Under the pieces are notes generated by a model. It was not told the DNA's origin. It worked only from the letters and a program-made list of their open reading frames with translations, and made no database searches. Source: Thalassovita gelatinovora (GTDB lineage Bacteria; Pseudomonadota; Alphaproteobacteria; Rhodobacterales; Rhodobacteraceae). Taken from it: a stretch of DNA of 64,000 nucleotides. The DNA lies in contig NZ_CYSA01000015.1 of the NCBI RefSeq assembly GCF_001458355.1, positions 377,001 through 441,000 on the forward strand, read 5' to 3'. Made by a program: the position numbers and the translations under genes. Positions 54,202-62,635 of the stretch are shown piece by piece; the stretch's first letter is position 1; each line of letters starts with the position of its first letter.

Positions 54202-55566
54202 ATGCCAGGGCTGATGACATTCGAGGATCTGAAAAACGCGGTGGAAAATGACACCATCGACACTGTTCTGGCCTGCACCATCGACATGCAGGGCCGCCTT
54301 ATGGGCAAGCGATTCGTCGGCCATCATTTCATTCAGGACGCTTGGGAAGAAACCCATTGCTGCAATTACCTGCTGGCAACCGATCTGGAAATGGCGACCC
54401 CAGAAGGCTTTGCGGCAACCAGTTGGACGGCCGGTTATGGTGATTACATCATGAAACCCGACCTGAACACGATCCGGCCAATGCCGTGGCTGGAAGGCAC
54501 CGCAATGGTGCTGTGCGATCTGCTGGATCACCATACCCATGCAGAAGTCGAACACGCCCCGCGCACCATTTTAAAAAAACAGATCGCCCGGGCCGAGGCG
54601 ATGGGTCTGACACCCTATACCGCAACCGAACTGGAATTTTTCCTGTTTGAGAAGAGTTTCAAAGAGATCGCCAAGTCGGATTTCCGTGACCTGACGCCGA
54701 TCTCGGACTACAATGAAGACTACAATATTTTCCAGACGACCAAGGAAGAAGCGATCATGCGCCCGTTGCGCAATCACCTTTATGCCGCTGGAGTCCCGGT
54801 GGAAAACACCAAGGGTGAAGCCGAAGCCGGTCAGGAAGAACTGAACATCAAGTACGGCCCCGCGATGGCAACCGCCGATCACCATGCGATTGCCAAACAC
54901 GCGACCAAGGAAATCGCTTGGCAGCAAGGTCATGCGGCCAGTTTCCTGCCGAAATGGCATGCCGACCGGGTCGGATCATCCAGCCACGTACATCAATCGA
55001 TGTGGAAGGATGGAACAAATGCGTTCTTCGATCCCAAGGCCGAACACGGCATGTCCGACCTGATGCGCAACTATGTCGCCGGTCAGATCAAATACGCGCC
55101 CGACATCACCTTTTTCCTGGCACCTTATATAAACAGCTACAAACGGTTCCAGAAAGGCAGCTTTGCCCCCACCAAATCCGTCTGGTCGGTAGACAACCGC
55201 ACCGCCGGATTCCGCCTGTGCGGCGAAGGCAGCAAAGCGGTGCGGATCGAATGCCGCATTGGTGGGTCTGACCTGAACCCCTATCTGGCAATGGCAGCTT
55301 TACTGGCCGCTGGATTGGCCGGGATCGAGGAAGGGTTGGAACTTGCCCCGCCGATCACCGGCGATGTCTATGAAACCACCAAAGTGGCCGAGGTACCGCA
55401 TTCGCTGCGTGACGCCACCGAGACTTTGCGCAATTCCAAACTGCTGCGCAGCGCGATGGGGGATTGGGTGGTCGACCATTATACCCGCGCGGCAGAGGTC
55501 GAACAGGAAAGTTTTGACAATGCCGTGACAGATTATGAATTGCGGCGGGGGTTCGAGCGCGCCTGA
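54202..55566 (+). CDS. Glutamine-synthetase-family ligase (gamma-glutamyl-amine ligase candidate)
   Basis: 454 residues from the ATG at 54202, with GAGGAG 8 bases upstream. The GS beta-grasp and catalytic domains are intact: ELEFFLFEKSF (metal-binding glutamates), EAEAGQEELNIKYG, HQSMWKDG and the ATP-binding NSYKRFQKGSFAP and RIECRIGGSDLNPYLAM. The sequence is of the GlnA3/PuuA/IpuC type rather than housekeeping GlnA, which would be longer and carry the adenylylation tyrosine loop. Such enzymes join glutamate to amines (putrescine, isopropylamine, ethanolamine). Its neighbours (TRAP importer, ALDH, Fe-ADH) support an amine or amino-alcohol substrate. Confidence 0.88.
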   Translation: MPGLMTFEDLKNAVENDTIDTVLACTIDMQGRLMGKRFVGHHFIQDAWEETHCCNYLLATDLEMATPEGFAATSWTAGYGDYIMKPDLNTIRPMPWLEGTAMVLCDLLDHHTHAEVEHAPRTILKKQIARAEAMGLTPYTATELEFFLFEKSFKEIAKSDFRDLTPISDYNEDYNIFQTTKEEAIMRPLRNHLYAAGVPVENTKGEAEAGQEELNIKYGPAMATADHHAIAKHATKEIAWQQGHAASFLPKWHADRVGSSSHVHQSMWKDGTNAFFDPKAEHGMSDLMRNYVAGQIKYAPDITFFLAPYINSYKRFQKGSFAPTKSVWSVDNRTAGFRLCGEGSKAVRIECRIGGSDLNPYLAMAALLAAGLAGIEEGLELAPPITGDVYETTKVAEVPHSLRDATETLRNSKLLRSAMGDWVVDHYTRAAEVEQESFDNAVTDYELRRGFERA

Positions 55567-55663
55567 CCGCCTTCCCCGTGGCTGTCGCAAAGCGCCTCCG
55601 GCGGGGATGTTTTGACCAAGATGAAACGGGAAGTTCTTTCCCTTCGAACCTGGAGTATTTGGC

Positions 55664-57046
55664 ATGGGCCAGAAACTGACATGTATATCGCCGATTGACG
55701 GATCGGTGGTGGCCGAGCGCGAAGCGCTAAGCCTTGAAGCCGCCAAGGAGGTGTTCGCAAGGGCGGCTGCCGCACAAAAAGCCTGGGCGGCGCGCCCGTT
55801 GGATGAACGGATCGCGCTGGTGCTGCAAGGCGTGGAAAACGTCGGCGCCCTGAATGATGAAATCGTCCCGGAACTGGCACGCCAGATGGGCAGGCCGATC
55901 CGCTATGGCGGCGAATTCGGTGGTTTCAAGGAACGCGCCGATTATATGGCCCAGATCGCCCGCGACGCGCTGGCCCCGATTGCGCTGGAAGACAGTGCCG
56001 CGTTCAAGCGCTACATCGCACGCGAAGCCCACGGGGTCGTGTTGGTCGTTGCACCTTGGAACTATCCGTTCATGACCGCGATCAACACCGTCGCGCCCGC
56101 GCTGATCGCTGGCAACACCGTACTGTTGAAACACGCGACCCAGACTTTGCTTGTCGGGGAACGGATGGCGCAGGCGTTCCATGCGGCGGGCATCCCCGAG
56201 GAGGTGTTCCAGAACGTGTTCCTGAGCCATGACGTGACCAGCGACCTGATCACGGCGAAAAGCTTCGGTTTTGTCAATTTTACCGGATCAGTCGGCGGCG
56301 GTCGGACGATTGAACAGGCCGCGGCAGGCACCTTCACCGGGGTCGGGCTGGAACTGGGCGGCAAGGATCCGGGCTATGTCATGGAAGACGCCGATCTGGA
56401 CGCTGCGGTCGAAACCTTGATCGATGCGGCGATGTTCAATTCCGGACAGTGCTGTTGTGGCATCGAACGCATCTATGTGGCGGAAAGCCTGTTCGACGCG
56501 TTCGTGGAAAAAGCGGTGAAGATCGTCGAAGGCTACAAGCTGGGCAATCCGATGGACCCCGAAACCACTTTGGGCCCGATGGCGCAGGCGCGCTTTGCCG
56601 AAAACGTACGGGCGCAGGTGGCTGAAGCGGTTGCGGCAGGAGCAAAACCGCTGATCGATCCGGGCCTGTTCCCGCAAGATGGCGGTGCCTATCTGATGCC
56701 GCAGATATTGATCGATGTGACCCATGATATGCGGGTGATGCGCGAAGAAAGCTTTGGTCCGGTCGTCGGCATCATGAAGGTCAAGAACGATGCCGAAGCT
56801 ATCGCATTGATGAACGATAGCGATTATGGGCTTACCGCATCGCTTTGGACTGCGGATGTCGACCGCGCCGAAGCGATCGGGGCGCAGATCGAAACCGGTA
56901 CCGTTTTCATGAACCGTGCCGATTATCTGGATCCGGGCCTGTGCTGGACCGGATGCAAGGACACCGGTCGTGGCGGCGGCCTGTCGGTCATCGGCTATCA
57001 CAACCTGACCCGCCCGAAATCCTATCATCTGAGGAAACAGCAATGA
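55664..57046 (+). CDS. NAD(P)-dependent aldehyde dehydrogenase
   Basis: 460 residues. The NAD-binding and catalytic features of the ALDH superfamily are present: VLVVAPWNYPFMTAINTVAP, E230 in GLELGGKDPG, catalytic C264 in FNSGQCC and VMREESFGPVVGIMKV. It oxidises an aldehyde to the acid. It lies 97 bases after the GS-like ligase gene and overlaps the following Fe-ADH gene by 4 bases, so the two dehydrogenases are co-translated and probably act in sequence on the same carbon. Substrate-specific residues are not decisive. Confidence 0.92.
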   Translation: MGQKLTCISPIDGSVVAEREALSLEAAKEVFARAAAAQKAWAARPLDERIALVLQGVENVGALNDEIVPELARQMGRPIRYGGEFGGFKERADYMAQIARDALAPIALEDSAAFKRYIAREAHGVVLVVAPWNYPFMTAINTVAPALIAGNTVLLKHATQTLLVGERMAQAFHAAGIPEEVFQNVFLSHDVTSDLITAKSFGFVNFTGSVGGGRTIEQAAAGTFTGVGLELGGKDPGYVMEDADLDAAVETLIDAAMFNSGQCCCGIERIYVAESLFDAFVEKAVKIVEGYKLGNPMDPETTLGPMAQARFAENVRAQVAEAVAAGAKPLIDPGLFPQDGGAYLMPQILIDVTHDMRVMREESFGPVVGIMKVKNDAEAIALMNDSDYGLTASLWTADVDRAEAIGAQIETGTVFMNRADYLDPGLCWTGCKDTGRGGGLSVIGYHNLTRPKSYHLRKQQ

Positions 57047-58188
57047 CGCTGACTGCAAACTGGTCCTATCCCACCGCCATCCGCTTTGGGGCGGGGCGTA
57101 TCAAGGAACTGCCCGAAGCCTGTGCGGCTGCCGGGATCACAAAACCACTGCTGGTGACCGACAAGGGGCTGGCACCACTGCCGATCACCGCCGCGACTTT
57201 GGATATCATGGAAGCGGCGGGGCTGGGACGGGGAATGTTTTCCGAAGTGGACCCCAACCCGACCGAAGTGAATCTGGAAGCGGGTCTGAAAGTATACCGC
57301 GACGGCGGCCATGACGGGGTCATTGCCTTTGGCGGTGGTTCGGGTCTGGATCTGGGCAAGATGGTGGCTTTCATGGCCGGTCAGACTCGGCCGATTTGGG
57401 ATTTCGAAGACATTGGCGATTGGTGGACCCGCGCTGATGCCGACATCATCGCGCCGATCATCGCAGTGCCTACGACCGCCGGAACCGGTTCGGAAGTTGG
57501 CCGGGCCAGTGTCCTGACCAATTCTGAAACCCATGCCAAGAAAATCATCTTCCACCCCAAAGTTCTGCCAACGGTGGTGATATCCGACCCGGAACTGACC
57601 ATAGGCATGCCGCCAGCGATTACTGCGGGCACCGGTATGGATGCCTTCGCCCATTGCCTGGAAGCCTATTGCAGTCCGCATTTCCATCCGATGTCGCAAG
57701 GTATTGCGCTGGAAGGTCTGCGCTTGGTCAAAGAATACCTGCCCCGGGCCTACAAGGATGGCACAGACATCGAAGCCCGCGGTCAGATGATGGCCGCAGC
57801 CGCAATGGGTGCGGTAGCGTTTCAAAAGGGTTTGGGTGCGATCCATGCGCTGAGCCACCCGATCGGGGCGATGCACAACACCCATCACGGCACCACCAAC
57901 GCTGTCGTCATGCAACCTGTGCTGCGTTTCAACCGGGCCGCCATTGAAAAGCGGATAGAACGAGCTGCGGCCTATTTGGGGATCGAAGGTGGCTTCGATG
58001 GCTTTTATGCGCTTGTCGGTGATCTGAACGCCTCTCTGGGCATTCCGGCGAACCTGACCGAGCTGGGAGTGACCAACCCGAATATGGCGGCACTGGTCCA
58101 AGGGGCTCTTGCCGACCCTTCCACCGGGGGCAATCCGATAGAGATGACCGCCGAAAACACCAAGGCGTTGTTCGAGGCCTGTTTCTAA
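57043..58188 (+). CDS. Iron-containing alcohol dehydrogenase
   Basis: 381 residues from the ATG at 57043, with GAGGA 7 bases upstream. The longer frame upstream lies inside the ALDH gene. The nucleotide loop is GGGSGLDLGK. The metal ligands fit D200, H204, H268 and H282, with the same spacing as E. coli FucO. Additional family motifs are PTTAGTGSEVGRASVL and HPIGAMHNTHHG. It would oxidise an alcohol to an aldehyde for the overlapping ALDH. It is the last gene of the cluster, followed by a good terminator. Confidence 0.94.
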   Translation: MTLTANWSYPTAIRFGAGRIKELPEACAAAGITKPLLVTDKGLAPLPITAATLDIMEAAGLGRGMFSEVDPNPTEVNLEAGLKVYRDGGHDGVIAFGGGSGLDLGKMVAFMAGQTRPIWDFEDIGDWWTRADADIIAPIIAVPTTAGTGSEVGRASVLTNSETHAKKIIFHPKVLPTVVISDPELTIGMPPAITAGTGMDAFAHCLEAYCSPHFHPMSQGIALEGLRLVKEYLPRAYKDGTDIEARGQMMAAAAMGAVAFQKGLGAIHALSHPIGAMHNTHHGTTNAVVMQPVLRFNRAAIEKRIERAAAYLGIEGGFDGFYALVGDLNASLGIPANLTELGVTNPNMAALVQGALADPSTGGNPIEMTAENTKALFEACF

Positions 58189-58193
58189 TATCG

Positions 58194-58218
58194 AAAGGCG
58201 GGGTAAGCCCCGCCTTTT
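58194..58218 (+). terminator. Rho-independent terminator after the Fe-ADH gene
   Basis: AAAGGCGGGG (58194-58203) pairs with CCCCGCCTTT (58208-58217) over loop TAAG, ending in a short T-run, 6 bases after the stop. It closes the RpiR-linked cluster. Confidence 0.88.
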
Positions 58219-58454
58219 ACTAACCCCACGCAGGGCAATCTGGCCGCTGGCAGTTCAGCAGATGCGAATCCGGACAGATTCGAATGAAGTTCGGCCTCAA
58301 AATCTACCCTTTTGGGTGTTTTTCGAATCACCTTTTGAGCATTTCTGCCCGCTATTTCGGACAATCCTCCTGAACTGATGCGACTGTTTCCCAACAAGCA
58401 TCTGCTTTAAGTTGTATTCTCTGAAAATACGGCGCAAATTTGAAACTTACCCCC

Positions 58455-58492
58455 CTAGCCTAACCGGCTAGTCCCTACGCCGATCCGACTAG
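58455..58492. repeat. CTAG-rich alternative inverted repeats
   Basis: CTAGCC (58455-58460) is inverted as GGCTAG (58466-58471). The overlapping CTAGTC (58468-58473) is inverted as GACTAG (58487-58492). The middle arm can thus pair with either neighbour. CTAG occurs three times here and twice more at 58811 and 58824, although this tetranucleotide is usually rare in bacterial DNA. Confidence 0.5.
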
Positions 58493-58519
58493 ACCGGGGT
58501 TAAAAGCGGACCTTGGATT

Positions 58520-58536
58520 TTGACATTGCCCGTCAA
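58520..58536. promoter_or_regulatory. Inverted repeat TTGAC-N7-GTCAA
   Basis: Exact 5-base arms in the non-coding region before the exopolysaccharide genes. It shares its TTGAC/GTCAA half-sites with the larger repeat at 58648-58675 and may be a second site for the same protein. The TTGACA could also be a -35 box, but no -10 box is seen at the right distance. Confidence 0.4.
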
Positions 58537-58647
58537 TTTTCTGCCTGATGTGGGAAACTTCGAAGCACCAAAGCAGGGTAAAAAGGGCAAGTATTGTCTA
58601 CCTCCCTAAGTCAACACGACTTCTCACACCAGATTGTTTTCCATTTG

Positions 58648-58675
58648 TTGACAGTCAGCCCGTGAGAACTGTCAA
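58648..58675. promoter_or_regulatory. Inverted repeat TTGACAGT-N12-ACTGTCAA
   Basis: Exact 8-base arms with a 12-base spacer, about 475 bases before the ExoY-like start. A repeat of this quality is unlikely by chance in 0.9 kb. It could be a regulator operator or an RNA stem. Confidence 0.55.
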
Positions 58676-59057
58676 TATTTGGTCGAAGCCGATTTCACGA
58701 TACGCTTTCTTACGGGGTGGAAATCCGATGAATTCGACCCTTTTGACCGGATTTGATAACCATAAAAATCCACAAAACAGTCCAAAACTCCTACTACCAG
58801 TACATTCCGACTAGCATCCCGCGCTAGTTGCAAACTCCCTGATCTCATTGACTGAATTGGATTTTATCGGCATAAACAACCGTACTGATTGGTTCAAATA
58901 CGGGGAAAATTTTCGATTAACTCCGCTCAAAATCGAATGATCGAGGGCCTATATAGGCGTTAGGTGAAAATTGGATTTGAACCGTTAAACCACAGCTGCC
59001 GGGCAGGACCTGCCTAACTGCCCGCAGTCAAGACATACAAATTTGAAACACCAACCG

Positions 59058-59075
59058 GCGCCGCATATGCGGCGC
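59058..59075. promoter_or_regulatory. 18-base perfect palindrome before the ExoY-like gene
   Basis: GCGCCGCATATGCGGCGC reads the same on both strands. It ends 75 bases before the ExoY-like start codon, close to where a promoter or operator would lie. A palindrome without a loop favours protein binding to DNA over an RNA hairpin. Confidence 0.6.
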
Positions 59076-59150
59076 AGGAAAGCGGACCTGCGTGCCCCCT
59101 GAATGCGCGATGGTTTGCGCCCGACGCTCCGAAAACCCTGGGGAGGGTGA

Positions 59151-59843
59151 ATGATGAACGTGCATGTGAATGCGGCTCTGCAAGCTGCAAAAGTAGATAT
59201 TCTATCGGCCAACACGGCATTCCGTAATCAGCCGGTCGGCGTCTACCGTTCTGCAGGTAAGCGCGTGCTTGATCTGGCGTTGGTGTTGCTGATGGCCCCC
59301 ACGGTTCTTCTGGTGGTTGTGGTTTTGTCCGCGATCATCGCGCTGGACGGACGATCACCCTTTTACAGTCAAAATCGCGTTGGTCGAAACGGTCGTGTGT
59401 ACCGGATGTGGAAGCTGCGCAGCATGATCCCCGATGCAGAAGCGGCCCTTAAGCACCACCTTCGGGAAAACCCCGAAGCGCGCCAAGAATGGGATGCGAA
59501 CCAGAAACTGCGCAACGACCCCCGGATTACGCGTTTCGGTCAGCTGATCCGCCGGACATCTTTGGATGAACTGCCGCAGCTTTGGAACGTGGTGAAAGGC
59601 GATATGTCGCTCGTCGGCCCACGTCCGATGATGTGCGAACAGCGGGTTCTTTATCCAGGCACCGAATATTACGACATGCTGCCCGGCATCACCGGTTACT
59701 GGCAAACGTCGGTGCGTAACGAAAGCAGCTTCCGCGACCGTGCTCAGTTCGACGCGGCTTATCACCGCGATCTGTCGATGGGCACCGATATCAAGGTTCT
59801 GCTGGCAACCGTTTCGGTGGTGATGTCAGCCACCGGCCACTAA
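59151..59843 (+). CDS. ExoY-like undecaprenyl-phosphate sugar transferase
   Basis: 230 residues, with GGGAGGG before two adjacent ATGs (59151 and 59154). One membrane helix at about 40-63 (VLDLALVLLMAPTVLLVVVV) precedes the bacterial sugar-transferase domain: SQNRVGRNGRVYRMWKLRSM, RRTSLDELPQLWNVVKGDMS, LVGPRP and PGITGYWQ. It transfers the first sugar phosphate (galactose- or glucose-1-phosphate) to undecaprenyl phosphate to start exopolysaccharide synthesis. Short like ExoY, without the long multi-helix N-terminus of WcaJ. It probably heads the exopolysaccharide locus. Confidence 0.94.
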   Translation: MMNVHVNAALQAAKVDILSANTAFRNQPVGVYRSAGKRVLDLALVLLMAPTVLLVVVVLSAIIALDGRSPFYSQNRVGRNGRVYRMWKLRSMIPDAEAALKHHLRENPEARQEWDANQKLRNDPRITRFGQLIRRTSLDELPQLWNVVKGDMSLVGPRPMMCEQRVLYPGTEYYDMLPGITGYWQTSVRNESSFRDRAQFDAAYHRDLSMGTDIKVLLATVSVVMSATGH

Positions 59844-59847
59844 TCGG

Positions 59848-61038
59848 CTACGGTGCCTTTCGGTTTGCGACCGCCGCTTCGATCAAAGCGGCGGTACGAT
59901 CCGCCCAGGCATTCCAATTCAAACGCTCTTCGTATTCACGCCGGGTCGATTGCCTGAGCGCGTCATAGCGTTCGGGCCTAGCCAGAAAATTCTGTACGAT
60001 ATCGGCATAGGCTTCAGGCCCGACATCGGTTGGCAGAGCAAAACCGTTGATCCCATCATAGACCGGCACCCCCCCCACATCGTTGCAAAGCGACGGCACC
60101 CCATATGCAGAGGCTTCGCAAAAGGCAAAGCCATAGGATTCAAAGGACGGCATCATCATAAAATGTGCCTGCCGATATTGGTCCTGAAACATCTTCATCT
60201 CGTCCGGCTTTGCCTTGTTCAGGGATGGATAAACGCGCAGCGCCTCCCCCAACCCGGTTTCGGGCGGGGTGCACCCCACGACGGTCAGACGAGCATCCAC
60301 ACCCCGGCGTCGCAACAACTGAACCGCTTCGGCTGCAATCGGGCCGCCCTTTGCAAACCAATCTCGCCCCACCAACAGAATTCTGATCGGATCGCCTGCC
60401 GTCAGCAACGGCGCGTTGGTCAGGATCCCTGGATCGGGAATATTGGCTCCCCAAGGGACGATTTGACTGCGGCCCGGTGCCAATTCAAACCATTGTTCGG
60501 CATCGTTCTTAACCCAGTTCGACGGCCAAAGCAGCAAATCCGTGGATTGGAACACAGCTGTTTCCGCCTTCAAGATCAGGTGGTCGAATTTGCGCGACAG
60601 GTTGAAAAAGCTGTCAAAGACCTGACCAATTTCGGAATGTTTATATACCGATGGTGTGGCGTCCGAAGTGAACACCGTGGTGATCGGATACGGTGGCTTC
60701 AGACCGTAAAGCGAATGAAAACTGTAAGCGCAGAACAGAACGTCGAATTGTTGCCGCCCCAATTCTTTTCGCACAGATCGGGCAATGATCTGCGAAAACA
60801 GCAGATGCAGCCGCCACTTGGCGCGCAGAATAAGCGGTTCCGGCATCGCCAGAACCAATTGCCGGATGGGTTCGGCCCATCCCCATCCCTGCGGCAAGAT
60901 GTGGATATCGTCGAACCGCGTGCTCAGCGCATCGAACAGCCGCGCATTTCCTCCGGAATAAAGATTCCGGTCACGCGGGTCTGCATCGCAGAGATATGCG
61001 ATCCTAAGCGGGCTTTTCGGGGGAGTAATATCTGCCAA
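59848..61038 (-). CDS. Glycosyltransferase family 4 protein (exopolysaccharide)
   Basis: 396 residues. The N-terminal LRIAYLCDADPRDRNLYSGG block and the C-terminal donor-binding ILLVGRDWFAKGGPIAAEAV and ESYGFAFCEASAYGVPSL (E-x7-E pattern) are those of GT4 enzymes. It is cytoplasmic or membrane-associated and adds a sugar to the lipid-linked repeat. It faces the ExoY-like gene, stops 4 bases from it, and is divergent from the polymerase-like gene, so it has its own promoter within the locus. Confidence 0.9.
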   Translation of the reverse strand: MADITPPKSPLRIAYLCDADPRDRNLYSGGNARLFDALSTRFDDIHILPQGWGWAEPIRQLVLAMPEPLILRAKWRLHLLFSQIIARSVRKELGRQQFDVLFCAYSFHSLYGLKPPYPITTVFTSDATPSVYKHSEIGQVFDSFFNLSRKFDHLILKAETAVFQSTDLLLWPSNWVKNDAEQWFELAPGRSQIVPWGANIPDPGILTNAPLLTAGDPIRILLVGRDWFAKGGPIAAEAVQLLRRRGVDARLTVVGCTPPETGLGEALRVYPSLNKAKPDEMKMFQDQYRQAHFMMMPSFESYGFAFCEASAYGVPSLCNDVGGVPVYDGINGFALPTDVGPEAYADIVQNFLARPERYDALRQSTRREYEERLNWNAWADRTAALIEAAVANRKAP

Positions 61039-61238
61039 GGTCGATATCTTTGCCGATCCATAATCTGCCTAGTTTGGATTGAACGACCGCCCGAGCAGAA
61101 AAATTCGAAAAACTTTCTTCAAACCTGCCGGACCGCCATCATTCTGCCCTAAGGTGACTATAAACAGATCACGTAAACTATGTGAAAGAAACTGGGTCAG
61201 AATGTGACTTCGACCCAAAAAGGACAAACAGGCGCTGA

Positions 61239-62633
61239 ATGCCGAACGCGTTTGCATTTCTAATTCTGGGGCTATGGCCCCTTGTCTCTGTCGGGCTGTT
61301 TCGCGCGTTGCCCGCTGGTCGCGCCCTGCTGGCCAGCCTGATTGTGGCGTATCTCTTCTTGCCACCGCCACCGGCCGCATTCGATTTCCCTCTGATTCCA
61401 CCGATGACCAAGGAAACCTTGCCCAGCCTGTCAGTCCTTCTGATCTGTCTGATTATGTATCGTGGCAAATTTCGGCTTTTGCCTGACAGCAAATTGGCAA
61501 CCGCTGCGGTGGCCGCCTTTGTCTGTGTGCCGGTCCTGACCACGTTCAGCAATCTAGATCCGGTTTTCTATGGCCGCGTCGGCCTGCCGGGCATGGGGGT
61601 CAAGGATGCGGTGTCATTGGTGCTGCAACAATTCATCTTGATCACCCCGATGCTGCTGGCCCGGGCATTTCTGGCGGATGATCGAAATCTGAAAGAACTG
61701 TTGATCGCTTTGAGCATTGCCGGGCTGGTCTATTCCCTGCCAATGCTGGTCGAAGTCCGGTTGAGCCCGCAACTGAATATTTGGATATACGGTTACTTTC
61801 AGCACAATTTCGAGCAGATGGTGCGTTATGGCGGGTTCCGGCCCATCGTGTTTCTGTACCACGGCTTGTGGGTGGCCTTTTTTGCCATGACGTCTTTGGT
61901 ATCGATGACAATCCTTTTTCGGTCCGAAACCGGCCCGAAAAAGGTGATGCTGATCTTCGCAATGATCTATATGGCAACGGTTCTGATCCTGTGTAAATCT
62001 GCGGGTTCAATCCTCTATGCGATGCTGCTACTGCCCCTGCTGCTGGTGGTTCCGACGGCGCTGCAACTTCGTATCGCGGTTTTGCTGGCTGTGCTGGCGA
62101 TTGCTTATCCAACGCTCAAAGCCGCCGATCTGATACCCGAAGCCACAATTCTGCAACAGGCTTCTCGGATCGATGCCGAACGCGCCGGTTCGCTGCAGTT
62201 CCGCCTTGAAAACGAAAACATTCTGCTGGATCGGGCACTGGAACGGCCCATATTCGGCTGGGGAAGCTGGGGCCGCAATCATATTCTGGATCCGGTGACC
62301 GGCCGCATCATGACCGTGACGGATGGCTTGTGGGTCATAACCCTTGGCGTTTATGGCTGGGTTGGCTTTTTTGCCCAATTCCTGTTGATGACGTCACCGA
62401 TTTTGCTGCTTTGGACAAAGTACCGAAACGACCGCACGGCACTCATCCCCCCCTATGTCGCGGGGATGTGCCTGCTTCTGGCTGTCAATATTCTGGACCT
62501 GATGCCAAATGCGACGCTGACACCGATTACATGGCTGATGGCGGGGGCGTTGCTGGGCTATGCGGAAAAGGAAACAGTGGCCGCCGATGTTCCGCAAAGA
62601 AAACCGAAAATGAAATTACGAAGCATAATGTAG
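61239..62633 (+). CDS. Polysaccharide polymerase/O-antigen-ligase-like membrane protein
   Basis: 464 residues with about 10-11 membrane helices. A region near 325-345 reads QFRLENENILLDRALERPIF followed by GWGSWGRN, close to the Wzy_C motif of O-antigen ligases and polymerases, where an arginine and a P-x-x-G-x-G patch are conserved. Its place among glycosyltransferase genes supports a role in polymerising exopolysaccharide repeats at the periplasmic face. Polymerase and ligase cannot be separated from sequence alone. The 200 bases before it hold the divergent promoter and show no clear repeat. Confidence 0.8.
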   Translation: MPNAFAFLILGLWPLVSVGLFRALPAGRALLASLIVAYLFLPPPPAAFDFPLIPPMTKETLPSLSVLLICLIMYRGKFRLLPDSKLATAAVAAFVCVPVLTTFSNLDPVFYGRVGLPGMGVKDAVSLVLQQFILITPMLLARAFLADDRNLKELLIALSIAGLVYSLPMLVEVRLSPQLNIWIYGYFQHNFEQMVRYGGFRPIVFLYHGLWVAFFAMTSLVSMTILFRSETGPKKVMLIFAMIYMATVLILCKSAGSILYAMLLLPLLLVVPTALQLRIAVLLAVLAIAYPTLKAADLIPEATILQQASRIDAERAGSLQFRLENENILLDRALERPIFGWGSWGRNHILDPVTGRIMTVTDGLWVITLGVYGWVGFFAQFLLMTSPILLLWTKYRNDRTALIPPYVAGMCLLLAVNILDLMPNATLTPITWLMAGALLGYAEKETVAADVPQRKPKMKLRSIM

Positions 62634-62635
62634 CC

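Larger units (their letters stand above)
58219..59150. other. 932-base non-coding region before the exopolysaccharide locus, rich in inverted repeats
   Basis: No reading frame here has a ribosome-binding site or recognisable protein pattern, and the sequence is richer in A and T than the flanking genes. It contains several inverted repeats listed separately: CTAG-containing arms at 58455-58492, TTGAC-N7-GTCAA at 58520-58536, AAGTC-N5-GACTT at 58608-58622, an 8-base-arm repeat at 58648-58675 and an 18-base palindrome at 59058-59075. It most likely holds the regulatory region of the exopolysaccharide genes and perhaps a small RNA. Confidence 0.55.

Noticed and set aside
58520-58545. Housekeeping promoter starting TTGACA
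   Set aside because: No TATAAT-like box at 16-18 bases; the TTGACA is better explained as one arm of an inverted repeat.
58548-58814. An 88-codon open frame in the region before the exopolysaccharide genes
   Set aside because: No ribosome-binding site, poor codon pattern, and it runs through several inverted repeats.
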